A stretch of 64,000 bases of DNA from contig CM075193.1 of assembly GCA_037577475.1 (NCBI GenBank), positions 742,501 through 806,500 on the forward strand, read 5' to 3'. This DNA comes from Chaunax sp. Z400 (Eukaryota > Chordata > Actinopteri > Lophiiformes > Chaunacidae). Made by a program: the position numbers and the translations under genes. Below are positions 33,721-45,525 of the stretch, in pieces. Every line of letters starts with the position of its first letter. Within the stretch, counting starts at the first letter, position 1. The notes under the pieces were generated by a model. That model searched no databases, was not told where the DNA came from, and saw only the letters and a list, made by a program, of their open reading frames with translations.

Positions 33721-34964
33721 CTGAAATGAAACAAGTGCACATATAAATTATGTAAATTCCATTATTAAATTATTTTGTGCCTTTTTGGGGGGTGGCCATA
33801 AGGTCACGTTGAGGGGGCGGGCTGGCCCTCCAAATGAACATTGATAAACAATAGTGGATTCATTGGGGACTATTTTCAGTGGCGGATTAATCCACTTTTG
33901 GTGCTCTAGGCCCTGTTCAGACCTGAGGCTTGTTTCATAAAGGACACTATAAGAAAATCCATATTACATTTCCAATCAGTAGAATTTTTGCAGTTGCACC
34001 GTTAACTATTAATGTAGCTATTATCATATTATTGGACGAAACTTGAAACTTAGTTTATGTCCTATAAGCCTAAACTTTTGATGTCACATACCATACAATT
34101 AAACACATATGTAGGTCTATATGTTTTCATTTATCATTGCATGATTAATTTAATTTTTTATATATTTTATTTGATTTTCTCTAAACTTTAATTTCTTTAC
34201 TGATTGTGGTTATGTAAGTCAAATAATATGGCAGCAATCCAGAGAGTCAGTCGTAAAATCATCTCTTTTCTCTCAGGTCAGTGTTTCAGGAACTCTGGTT
34301 AAACAATAACTGTAGCTTAGCCTCACAGTTAGCCTAATAATTTGCCTAACGATTAGCCTGGCAGTTAGCCTGATTGACAGTTAGCTTGCCCTGAACCAGG
34401 CAAGTTTCCCAACATCCGTTTCCATAGTAACTGAGCTTAAACTATGTGGAACTTGCTTTATGGAACCGAATCAAGTGAAAATAATCTTATTTAATAAACT
34501 TGCTTCATGAAACAGGCCCCTAATATTAAAGTATGTCCTCAGTGATACGATCACAGGTGGACAGCTACTCGTACAGATGTAAGATCAGATCCCTCAGACC
34601 ACATTCAGAGATGGTCTGGTCCACATGTAATCTCATTCTTTTAGAACTGGTCCACATGTAACCTCATTCTTTTAGAACTCTAATGTGTCCTGCGCCGCGC
34701 TGAAGGAGCATCTGCTGTACTGATGTCCTCTGAAACAACAACCGACAGGATGGATCACATACTGTCGGATTAACATTTAATGTAAATGTTTGGACTCTTA
34801 CCTGCCCAGGTAAGCAGCAGATCTTTATGTGTGTTTCAACTGATAAGAGCCAGTAACCACAGTGTCACCAGACTCCTTAAAGAATCTCTCAGTTTAGAGC
34901 AGCGCTATCTCTACACCGAACAACATGGGACATAACAGATAGCGAGTTGGCGCTCTGCAACCAA

Positions 34965-35250
34965 AGGAAGTGTGCCATATCATACACAGCCTTTTCAGCA
35001 TCTAGTCTGATGTTTTACATCAGCATCCAGCAGCATTTTGTAAACAAGGAAATAACTTGACAACAACAATCATTTAGCATCCCTGTTGCATGGCGGCTGA
35101 TTTCGTCCTCTGATTGGAAGGTAAGGAGCCCCTGACTCCTCCACAATCTGCAGACATTTTCTTCTTCTTTGAATTAGCTGCTAACTGCTACTAGCTGCTA
35201 ACTGCTACTAACTGCTTTTTCAGTCCCCTGGTTGTGGGTCACACAACTAA
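34965..35250 (-). repeat. Interspersed repeat with TTAGCAGCTA motif, copy 3
   Basis: Inverted relative to copies 1 and 2; plus strand reads ATCCCTGTTGCATGGCGGC, CCTCTGATTGGAAGGTAAGG, AATCTGCAGACATTTTC. With copy 2 it could fold as a long-range inverted repeat. Confidence 0.55.
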
Positions 35251-36513
35251 CATGTGAACAAATCACACCCTGGATCTTGTCCTACCATCTCACTCCATTT
35301 ATACAGACTTCGACTCTGCGATGTTAGTACCTTTATTGGTGGCTTCGAGGAGGAACAACAATGACCTCACACCTTCGTTACTTTTATATAGGATGGAGGA
35401 GCTAACACATTGAACAGGCTATGGAGAAAGGGCTATTAAAAAAACAGCAGAATGATCCTTTAAAAACTTGCAGGCTTTCAAGTTTCCTAAACGTTTAGTG
35501 CAACAAACTTTTTCAAGGTGATGTCTTCAAATGTCTGGTTTTGTTCAACCAACAAATATGAAGTTTAAAATTATAGAGAATATAGAAAAACAGCAAATCT
35601 GTTCGTAATTTATGGCAAATGAATTATTTGAAATTATAAATGATCATCAAAATTATTCAACTTAAGCAATAATTAAGTTTAGGTCCTACTTATCATAAGC
35701 ATCTGTCATCATTATTTGTGATGTTCTAGAGACAAATTTATTATTTATTGCATTTATTACGTTGGACAAAATGCTCTGTAATTCTCTGAAAAATGTTTCG
35801 TATTATAGAACAAAATGCTCAAATAGAAGCACTTTTACGCAAAATGCATTAAATCTCTGCTGTTAGAGCTTAAATCAGCAGCGGTGTCCCCTGTCGACCT
35901 TCTCCATCAGGGTCCTGATGGACACGGAGGACTCAAATCGTTCAGTTCAAATCATTTTGATCAACGATCTTTACTGTTTAATCCATAGAATTAAAACTAT
36001 CATCGCGCTCATACTTACTTTATTTAAGAGTAAGAAGGCGTTTATGTTAGTCAGAAAAACAGTTTTTACTGCTTTTTGAGCTCCTTCTCAGGACCCCCTG
36101 CCCACCTGATCTCCTTTCAAAAATTTGCCAATTCAACGCTCCCGTTACTTATTCTCCAAAATGACAGCGTCTCGTGTGAAACTCAAGGTGTTTTTTTTAT
36201 CACAGTGCAGTGGTTCTCAGTACGGCATATATAGAATCAATTAAGCAGTACAGTCTTCGCTGAAATGTCGACTTTTCCAGGAGACCGGCGTCGTTGCTGC
36301 CGACGTTCAGCTGGGTGGACCGTGACTTAAAAGACGACCGTTAACAGATAGATAGATAGATTTGTTTGAGTAATATGTATGCCGAAATAATCAGGACGTG
36401 CTAATGAATCAGGAAATACCATCAGTTAATTCAGGTATTATATAATTTAAGTAATAGAAAGAGAAATCTTAAAATTAGATGTTTTTCACAGGAGATTCGC
36501 CTCCTTTACTCAC
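35251..36513. other. Noncoding stretch upstream of psd promoter exon
   Basis: No gene or recognised repeat; a small GATA repeat near 36348. Confidence 0.5.
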
Positions 36514-36880
36514 CTTCAGGACAGAAGAGGATGTAGCGGGGCTTCTAGCTTTCTAGCGACCCGTGTAACGACACAGCAGCACCGACGTGGACTCCGAGTC
36601 CCCCGGTAGACCCAGCAGTTACCCATCAACGGTAACGGCGTCAATAACGAGGGGGCACAGTTACGGGTTACTGACAGAGTAACGCCTAGCTAAGTTAAGA
36701 CGGTGGCGGGGAAAGTGGAGCTAAAGATGAAAAGTCCGCCATGTTTAGAATTCACTTTGTTTCTTCTTCTGTTTCTGTCTCTTCCGATGCTTTTTTCTTA
36801 ATTTTTAGGCGGCTGGCTGTCATTAGTTTACGTTCTCCACGGTGACTTCTACTTCCGCATCTCAAGGTGACGTATCGGAC
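36514..36880 (-). promoter_or_regulatory. psd: CpG-rich promoter and candidate noncoding exon 1 of psd
   Basis: A CpG-rich block ends on the minus strand at a very good donor, CTGAAG|GTGAGTAAAG (exon end 36514). Near its upstream edge are an ETS-type site (GCGGAAGT, minus; 36850-36857) and a CRE-like TGACGTAT (36868-36875). No coding frame is evident, as expected of an untranslated first exon. Assignment to psd rests on strand and position; the intron to 27389 would be about 9 kb. Confidence 0.5.
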
Positions 36881-37659
36881 GACGTATAGAGGCGTTTAAC
36901 CGAACCAATCAGAACATTTTTTTAAATAAACTTTATGTAAACGTAATTTACAAACATTGACAAAATAGTGTATAAACATAAATGAACAGTGGCATCAATA
37001 ATCGTGCTCAGACATTCAACATATGGTCTTTAACATACTCTTGAACCAATCAGAACACACGCACAACAGTGGGTTACACACCGACGTTACATGGCCATAA
37101 AATAGACATACAATCTATTCTTAAATATAACTATTTCTTGTAATATTAGGATTTTTTTAATGTAATAATAATAATAACAATACAAAATAATCTTAACTCA
37201 AAGTCCTCTAACAGGATGAAAGCTCCAATAATAGTAAATTTATCTTGAGTTCAGATTATTTTGGAATTGAATTATGACTTTATCTTTAATAATTATGACT
37301 TTCTCTGATACAATTACAACTTTGTCCTCATAACACAACACAAGCTCCAGTATAAATTAGTAAATTAAGCTTAAATTAAGTTTATTATTTTAAGATTTGT
37401 CTTAAAAAATTTAAAATGATTAATTAAAAAATCCATAACATCGTAATCATCATATGGTTGAAAGCTTCTCAAAACAACTTTATTCTTTAAATATTTTATC
37501 ATAAAATGTTTATTGTGTCTTAATATTATGACAATTTTGTCAGTGTAATATTAAATATTCTGTTGAAGCTCCAGTAAAACTAAATTGAACTAAGGCTAGG
37601 CTTTTCTTTTAACTGAAGCTGATTCTACACCCTTATGAAACCTCTCTATTTGTCTTTCT

Positions 37660-39190
37660 GGGAGGTTTTTGGCCCCTGCTGCCCTCAGGAAGGAGACGTC
37701 AATATGACTTCAGTCTTACAGCAGCAGTGAACTCCGTTCCCACCAGCCACAAGCCCATCCAGGTTGCAGGCAGCAACTTGACATCACTCCAAAAAGACCT
37801 CAATTCTTTCTTCACCAGATTTGAAAAGGACAATAGCACCCAGCTAGGGTCAACCATCTCCACACTCAAACCCGGTGACTCTGCCCTCATCTTTAACACA
37901 GAGGAGGTGGAGGTGGAGGTATCTCCTGGACCAGATAATATCTGTGGGCGGACCCTAAGGCACTGTGCTTAGCAGCTAGGGAGTGTATTCCAGCACCTGT
38001 TCCACAGCTCCATGACCTGCAGCACAGTCCCCCAGATGTGGAAACACTCCATGGTGATTCCTATTCCAAAAAAGGGCACCACAAAGGTCCTGAACAACTT
38101 TAGGCTGGTGGCTCTCACCTCTCTGGCAATGAAGGCTATATGGAGAGGGTCGTGAAAAGTCACATCACCAAGCTAACTGACCCAATGATGGAGCCACTGC
38201 AGTTTGCATACCGGGCTGGCAGAGGGGTTGAAGATGCAAAAATATTCATCCTGGATACCATCCACAAGCACCTGGAAACCCCCAACACCACAGCCAGACT
38301 CCTGTATGCAGATTTCTACTCAGCATTTAACACCATGCAACTACACATCTTTCTGAGAAACTCACCTCTCGCTTTCACCTTGACCACCAACTCACTCTGT
38401 GAGGTCACAGAGAGTGTTGGTTAACAACACCTTCTCTGACATCCTCTTCACCTCAGCTGGCTCCCCTGGTGTCCTCTCTCCCCTTCTCTTCATCCGTTAC
38501 ACCGATGACTGCAGGTCCACCCAGCCAAACTGCCACATGGTGAAATTTGCTGATGACACAGTCCTCCTGTCTCTGCTTTCAGGTCCCACACAGCATCACA
38601 GCTCAGCTCTGCAGAAGTTTGTGAGGTGGTGCGAAAACTCCTGTCTTGAATTCAATGTTAACAAAACCAAGGAGATGATAGTGACCTTCTCCAGCAAACA
38701 GAGACATCTGGCTGAGGCAGTCACCACCACCATCCAGGGGAAGCCAGTGGAGATTGTCGAGGAGTATAAATACCTGGACACAATCTTTGAATCTGAGGTT
38801 TTCCTCCAACACAGAGGAGATCCTCGGGAAATGCCATCAGCGACAGTATCTGCTCAGGAAACTGGGATCATTCGGGGTCAGCAAGAACATTTTAACAACA
38901 TTCTACTACTCCTTCATTGAGAGTATAATGACATTTTCTTTCACTTGCTGGTTTCACTCCATCAGCCTGCAGAACAGGAACCGCCTGCTGAGCACTGCTA
39001 AAGTCTGCTCTAAAATTATTGGACACCCTGTTTTTTCCACCCTATGCAAACAGCAGACTGTCAAATCAGCTCGCAGGATGTTACAGGACCCCTCACACAT
39101 TCTGTTCCCTGTGTTTGAGTGGCTCCCCTCAGGAAATGTGTACCTCCATACAAATACAAAGAACTCTTTTCATTTCATTTAGAAGCTATT
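37660..39190 (+). mobile_element. Degenerate Rex/CR1-like non-LTR retrotransposon
   Basis: Fragments of a reverse transcriptase in shifting frames: VSPGPDNICGR, VPQMWKHSMVIPIPKKGTTK, VALTSLAMKA, MEPLQFAYRAGRGVEDA, HMVKFADDTVLLSLLSG, RWCENSCLEFNVNKTKEM, QYLLRKLGSFGVSKNILTTF, MTFSFTCWFHSISLQNRNRL, FEWLPSGNVY. Several stops and frameshifts are present. It sits 5' of the elongase promoter and is inactive. Confidence 0.85.
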
Positions 39191-39459
39191 CAGGCGAATT
39201 CTCCTTTATCTATTTATGGCACCATTTGTCTTCCATACACCAGCAAAAATGTATAGTAAAGAAAAAGAAAGTAGAAAAACAGGATTAAATCAGAAAATGT
39301 CTATGAGAAGCCAACAGGTGTGTCCTTGAAGCCCCGCCCCCTGCTGATAGCCTTTAATTAGGCTTGAACCAGGTGAGGGACAGACTGCAGGTGTAGAGTC
39401 AGAGAGGACGCTGAGCGGACGGCTTCATTTATTTTATTATAGCCTATCTTATCTGAGAC

Positions 39460-42400
39460 ATGTTGAATGAGACACATTTGTATGTACCACTGTCTGAGTA
39501 CAGCTTCGAACGGCGCTTTGACGAGAGGGGAGCCATTGAGTGGATGCAGGCTAACTGGTAAGCTAACATTTCTAATATTTTACTGTAACTTGCAATTGAA
39601 TAATCTTTAATGTGACTCGTGAAGTCTAAATAAAGGTTTGAAATTCACCAGGATTTTTTTTTTAAAAATGCTCAGAAACAGGAGATGCCACATTCCGAAT
39701 TCCATTTAAATATCCACCATTTCTTAAATTACCTTGTTAAAAAAACGCTTTTTAAAAGTGTATGAAGATGATTTCGCTGCGAGTGTGGTCCCCGTCTTTG
39801 TGCTTACACACAGCACGTAAAACTGCACTCAAACTGCAGATCGTGTTTGACCAGTTTGCCCGATAGCCTACGACAAAAGCTCCGCGGCGTGAATGAAGGT
39901 TTGCATTCAAATGTCTTCAGATTTTACTTTATATAAACATAAAATTAATAATTACATTCAATTTGTTCCGATCGGAGAAACTAATGTTACTGGTTCAGAA
40001 AATAAGTAAACTGTTCTTATCAGCAGTTCTCTGATTCCAGAAAAGATGGAGAACCATAAAATTTCATCATTCGTTAAGGGGGTTTGGTGAGGCGTTGTTT
40101 TGAGGCACAGATTTGAGGCCAACACGTTGACAGAATTACAGCAGTGAAAGGAATCTGGCAAAGTATTCTAGATATCTGGTCGGTGAACGCAACAGGTCCA
40201 CTCCAGGTGAGCGAGTCTTCAGCGACATGTTGCTATATTGTTCGATTAAAGCCTTCCACCCGGAGAGATGATGAAATATTAAAATATGTGACCGAAACTC
40301 TGCTGAAAACTCGTGTAAAATCTCTTTAAAATGTGAACCACATTACATTTTCATTTTGTATCACGTCATAAACTCAGCTCACAAAGTGTAACAATTATCC
40401 AATTATACTAAAGTGCGATGTGACAGCTAGTGATGTGACGTCACTTAAAGAATAAATTAGGTTTTGTTTAATATTGCTAAGCAACAATGTTAATCTGTGC
40501 TGCAGCGGTTAAGCAATAGAAACTCCAGCAATGACTGAACTATGGAGGACAGATACTGTCAAAATAAAAAATTAAAGAAATAGCCCAATAAAGTAGTTAA
40601 TATTCCATTAAATGCACAAAAATCAACAACAACAAAAATGCAGGTGTTAATTTAAAAAAATGTGACAAACTGATAGACAGCTCATTTTCATACAGAAATA
40701 GTAAAATGTAAAGAAAAAACAAATCAAGTTTGGAGAAAAATAAAATGGTAAAATAAATATAAAAATTAGTAAATGATTGAATGAATCAATTTGAAGTTTT
40801 CTAATGATCAAGCTTAAAGATATACTCACACTAAACTAACAGCCTAAGTGTACAATGCATTCCACCCAAAATGTGGCATATCAATTAATAAATATCAATT
40901 TATTATTTGGTCCAGTTTCAATGCACAATTCTGAAAGGGAATTCCGTGGGTAGATTTGTTTTGGATTTCCCTACCTGGCCGCCATTTCCCTGCAGCTTCC
41001 CGTCATTTATGTGCGTGCGCTAGCCAGCCATGCGTGTCCAGATTTCGATTTCAGTAGCTCCCATCGATCCTTCTGCTCTCCAGTATTTACCAGTTTTGCT
41101 CTCCATTTCTTTTCCTCAGCTACTCGACGCCTTTTCCTCGCATTATCTGTTATTTTATGTCGTCCCCGCTTTCTCCATGTGCGTGGGGCCTCGCATGGTC
41201 TGGAAATCTGGGGAAGACGTCACCGAATTTCAAAATGGCCCATTGTTTACTTCATATTTTTCACCCTTCACTGGCTTAAAATCGCAATTGTATTCCACTG
41301 TGTTAAAAATATGACAGTTATATCAGGCTGAAGAATAGCATTCGTCCTACTGAATAAAAATATCGTGGTTACTTTCAAAATTCTTCACCCGCCTTGAGCA
41401 GGAAAATACTGAGTGGGAGTTTACCTTTAAGATAATGCTGAGTTCAAGACGCATCAGAAATTGGACAAATACAAGCTCGGACTCTGACAAAATGATTTGA
41501 ACACATGGTTGAGTTGGATTTTTGTGCTCGTGGGAGGGTTCAGTGCCTTATTTCCCCCTATGCGACGTGATAATCATGCTATCGTCTGTTATGACTGGTA
41601 ACAGAAATATTTCAAAGATCATTGATTTTAAGAAGTCATTTACCATTGGATGTGATGTTTACTTTTTAATATACTGGCAAAGCTGCCCGTGTTAATTTTT
41701 ATAAAAACAACTGTTATAATTAACATCAGCTTGCTGGAGTCCTCCAGCTTTCATATGAACATGATTGGCTAATGATCAGGTAAACACACCTTTTTTATTT
41801 TTTATACATTGTAAACTCTTAAATTTGTATTACCGAGTTTACCATTGTCCTGAACGCAGCATAAATTTTGGTTTCTCCAACAGTTAGACAATATCAACAT
41901 GACTTAATGTTGACCAGGTATTGTCCTCCATGTGTTCCTCCTGCAGGAGTAAGTCTTTCGTGTTCAGTGCTCTGTACGCCGCCCTGGTGTTTGGAGGTCA
42001 GCACTACATGAAGCTTCGACCCAAAATGAATCTGCGGCGGCCGCTTGTCCTCTGGTCACTGAGCCTCGCCCTCTTCAGGTAACAACACACCTTTAACACA
42101 AAACTCTTGAGTGTGTCCATCAGCTCATGCTGTTTACCTGAGGTTTATTCAAAATATCTTATTTTAACCGAGGATACCCAAACACAAGCTTATGAAACTG
42201 AAAAGTTGGATTCAAAAGGGAGACTTTTCTCTTGTCTGATATAAAATGTTTGGGTTGTCCTTCATATGGTGCAGTACTGGCTTGTCAATAGAGGGCGCTA
42301 CAGCTAACTTTGATTTTCATGCCTCCATAAATGTGACCAAAAAGCAGAAAATAATCTGTATAAAAACAAAAGGTTCCACCTCCTCTCCTAACAGGGACCT

Positions 42401-44051
42401 TCTGGACCTGAGACTTTTGGTGATTAGACCCTTATCAATAGTCAATAATAGAAACTGCTTGCATATTAATAGATTCTTTAGTCTTTATGAGTCAATGGAG
42501 ATTTCAGGATTCTTACGTGTGAATTCTACTTTTTACTTTACTTATTGTTCCATGAAGAGTATATTTATTTTCACTGGTGTAATTGGTAATTCTCTTTAAT
42601 CCAGGAAGTCAACCCTCCTCATAATAAAAAGGATTGTGCAATATTTTCAGTACTGAGTATTTTTCTTTTTATTTCTAATAGTGTAAATCGTTTTATTATT
42701 TACCATTATATAATTGTCTCATCTTCCTCCTTTCTTCTTACTCTTTTCTTATGGAGCTTCCCAGCAAAGTTTTTCACACAATTGTACTCGTATAACAGGT
42801 GTGACAATAAACATCTAATAATAATATAAACTCAAAATGTTCAGTAAAAACATGAAAAAAGAGGAACACCTAGGATTTAAGGCGGGTCGTTTGCGTGAGA
42901 ATCAGCTGCCGTGAATATTACAGCAACTCGTTTGATACATTCAGAGACTAAAAAGAATGTTCTATATTCTCCACTTGTTTCATCTTCCTGTCGTCTCTTC
43001 CTCTGTGTTTTTGTTTGTAGCATCGTCGGTGCGTTTCGGACCGGCTGCTACATGTTCCACATCCTGAGCAGCAGCGGCTTCAGACGCTCCATCTGTGACC
43101 AGAGCTTCTACAATGGACCTGTCAGCAAGTTCTGGGCATACGCCTTCGTCCTGAGCAAAGCGCCAGAGCTCGGTCAGTCTGGCTTTTATTATGTATATTA
43201 ATAATTCAATTATTCTTCATTTTAGTGCCATCGAAGCAAAGATGAATTAGCAGACTTAAGATTAATTTTGACACAAGGCCCAGATGTTCTAACTGTGAAA
43301 ATGTACAATTGATTGTCACGGCGCCACCTTCAGGTCAATGAGACTTTTCTTTTGTGGCTGAGTAGCAGGTGATACAGTGTTAGCAACCCACCTGCTGATC
43401 TTGGTTTTAACTACAGGAACGCTGTTGACAGAAAAAACAACAACATTGGCCTCTCCAACAGCATTATTATTTATTTAGTATTATCAGAATTATAGTATTG
43501 TATTAGTATTAGTATTACTATTATTATTATTAGTAGTAGTTGTAGTGTTATTAGTAGTAGTTGTAGTAGTAGTATATTAGTAATGGTGTAGTGATGAAAT
43601 CTTAATCCCTGGTCTCTGTCTTGCAGGCGACACAGCGTTCATCGTGCTTAGGAAGCAGAAGCTGCTCTTCCTCCACTGGTACCACCACATAACCGTGCTG
43701 CTCTACTCCTGGTACTCCTACAAAGACATGGTGGCCGGTGGAGGCTGGTTCATGACCATGAACTACACTGTTCACGCGCTCATGTACAGCTACTATGCTG
43801 CGCGTGCTGCTGGCCTGCATGTACCACGGCCCTTCGCTGTACTCATCACCAGCGCTCAGATCGGTCAGATGGGCATGGGGCTGACGGTGAGCGCGCTGGT
43901 GTACCGCTGGATGCAGCACGGAGACTGCCCCTCCCACCTCGACAACATCACCTGGGCTGTGCTCATGTACCTGAGCTACCTGCTGCTCTTCTCCAACTTC
44001 TTCTACCAGACTTACCTGCGCCGCCACGGCAAGTCTGCCAAGACGGACTAG
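39460..44051 (+). CDS. elovl6l: ELOVL6-like very-long-chain fatty acid elongase (3-ketoacyl-CoA synthase)
   Basis: Condensing enzyme of the ER fatty-acid elongation cycle, adding malonyl-CoA carbons to saturated and monounsaturated C12-C16 acyl-CoAs in ELOVL6 relatives. Exons 39460-39557, 41947-42078, 43021-43172 and 43627-44051 give 268 aa, the usual family length. All sites are GT/AG and in phase. Hallmarks seen: N-glycosylation site NET at residue 3, SKAPELGDT (the KxxExxDT motif), the HWYHH histidine box, MNYTVHALMYSYY, multiple hydrophobic segments, and a lysine-bearing tail (GKSAKTD) like the ER-retrieval tail of ELOVL6. Sequence is closer to ELOVL6 than ELOVL3, but the position beside psd matches mammalian ELOVL3, so orthology is open. 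A GC box (39331) and CpGs lie upstream. No defect seen. Confidence 0.95.
39558..40817. other. Elongase intron 1, left part
   Basis: AT-rich, no exon seen; the TTAA element follows. Confidence 0.5.
40818..41426 (+). mobile_element. TTAA-flanked non-autonomous DNA transposon, long copy
   Basis: Bounded by TTAA at 40814-40817 and 41427-41430. Ends AGATATACTCACACT and AGTGGGAGTTTACCT are imperfect inverted repeats. Core segments (AACAGCCTAAGTGTACAATG, GGAATTCCGTGGGTAG, TACCTGGCCGCCATTTCCCT) recur in the shorter copy at 52749-53070. TTAA duplication suggests piggyBac- or Kolobok-type movement. It lies in elongase intron 1. Confidence 0.75.
43465..43580 (+). repeat. TAT/TAG trinucleotide-rich stretch in elongase intron 3
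   Basis: Runs of ATT and TAG triplets, ending about 45 bases before exon 4. Confidence 0.8.
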
Positions 44052-44935
44052 AGGCTCCAGCAGGGTCTGGTGACTGAAGCTGCTAACGGATAACAACTTG
44101 AACATTTTTCACACCTGACAAATGTGACATCACAAGACTTCAGCATTTGTTTTTAGTTTAAATCCTCAACTAGGTACAACTGAATTTTACAGGTTTCACA
44201 ACTTCTAACCCGAAATAACTCGATGTAAATGTTAATGAGTTGTGTTCAAGCCAGCTCATGCCAGTTATTGAAAAATTTAACAGCTTTTAAAAGTGTGGAA
44301 GTTCACATTCCAGCAGGTATCTCCCATCCTGCTCGTGATGGTTCAACTGGTTTCACGCATAGGTGGAGCCAGGGGAGGACTGAGGTGACGTGTAGTACCC
44401 CCCCCAAATTCAATTATTTCTAAATAAAGGATGTAGAATGTGGATTAAATAGACCCCAACCCCACACAAATGCATAATTTTATAATTTTATGCATAAGTA
44501 TCCTGTTCAGTGATCTGAACCTGTGATTTCTAAGAGCAGCCAAACTTCACCACTTCAGTGTTTTACAGACGTTTCCTAAATGTTTAAAAATCATTTACAA
44601 TTTACAGTGGGCAGCTGAGAAACAGAAAAAAATGTTATTTATTATTTATGATGTATGATGGCAGCCAATCGGTGGCCGGAAAAGTCTCCGAATACTTGTT
44701 TCACTTCACTGGATGTTTGGAATTTATTGCGTTCACATGAATATTTATGATTTTTTATGTCTTTTCACTCATTTGTTTCTGCAGCTGTAACATTTATTAT
44801 TATTATAACTGTTGTTTGATTGTGAAAAGTGTCTGAATTTTAAAGGATCTGATTTCTCTGTATGACAAACTCGTATTATGATTGTGCTGCTGGATGAATG
44901 AACATACGAAAGTTTTTTTTAATGTTTGAAAATAT

Positions 44936-45117
44936 AATAAAGATGTTTACACATTATGTTCATTTTCAAGCTGTGCCTGGACTGAATAAACCTGCTTGTA
45001 AGGACAAGTTTGATTTAAATGAGGGAGGGAAAGTTTCCTTTGAGTTCATTCATATAAACTGTTTATTTAGCATTTACATTAAATGTTGACATCTGACCGT
45101 TTTTCATGTCCAATAAA
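44936..45117 (+). terminator. elovl6l: Poly(A) signals for the elongase gene
   Basis: Three AATAAA hexamers on the plus strand at 44936-44941, 44985-44990 and 45112-45117 follow the stop codon by 0.9-1.1 kb. The intervening sequence (44052-45110) has no coding signal and would be the 3' UTR. Which hexamer is used cannot be told from sequence. Confidence 0.55.
45062..45067 (-). terminator. aifm2: Possible aifm2 poly(A) signal
   Basis: TTTATT on plus is AATAAA on minus, about 460 bases past the aifm2 stop. It lies inside the inferred 3' UTR of the convergent elongase gene. No nearer AATAAA was seen on that strand. Confidence 0.35.
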
Positions 45118-45525
45118 AACTCCTATTTTAAACATTCTGTGGATTCATAGTTTATCTGGTTACCTGAGATGAATTAAATACAAACCTCAAGATCAACTGA
45201 TTTTTATATCAGATGATCTGGAAGGAGCTCAAACAGAAAAGACGCGTTTACAATGTAAACTCTTCATGTGACTGAAACTGACAGCTTATGATCTATTTCA
45301 GTGCTGCATTCATGTGGCATCAGACTAATCAGAAAAATGAGTTTCCCACCAGGAGAACTCGCACATCAACACAAACATGGCAGATAAAAGTAAACATTTC
45401 CTCTCACCTCATTTGCTGTAATGTTTTTTATATTTTTCGTAGCTCTACTTTATAACAACCTGTTCATCTTGACTGAAGTAGGCAGCATGTGATTGGTCCA
45501 TTTTGTGCAGGAGTATAATCACATG

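Noticed and set aside
43602..44105. 167-codon minus-strand frame
   Set aside because: Antisense shadow of the last elongase exon.
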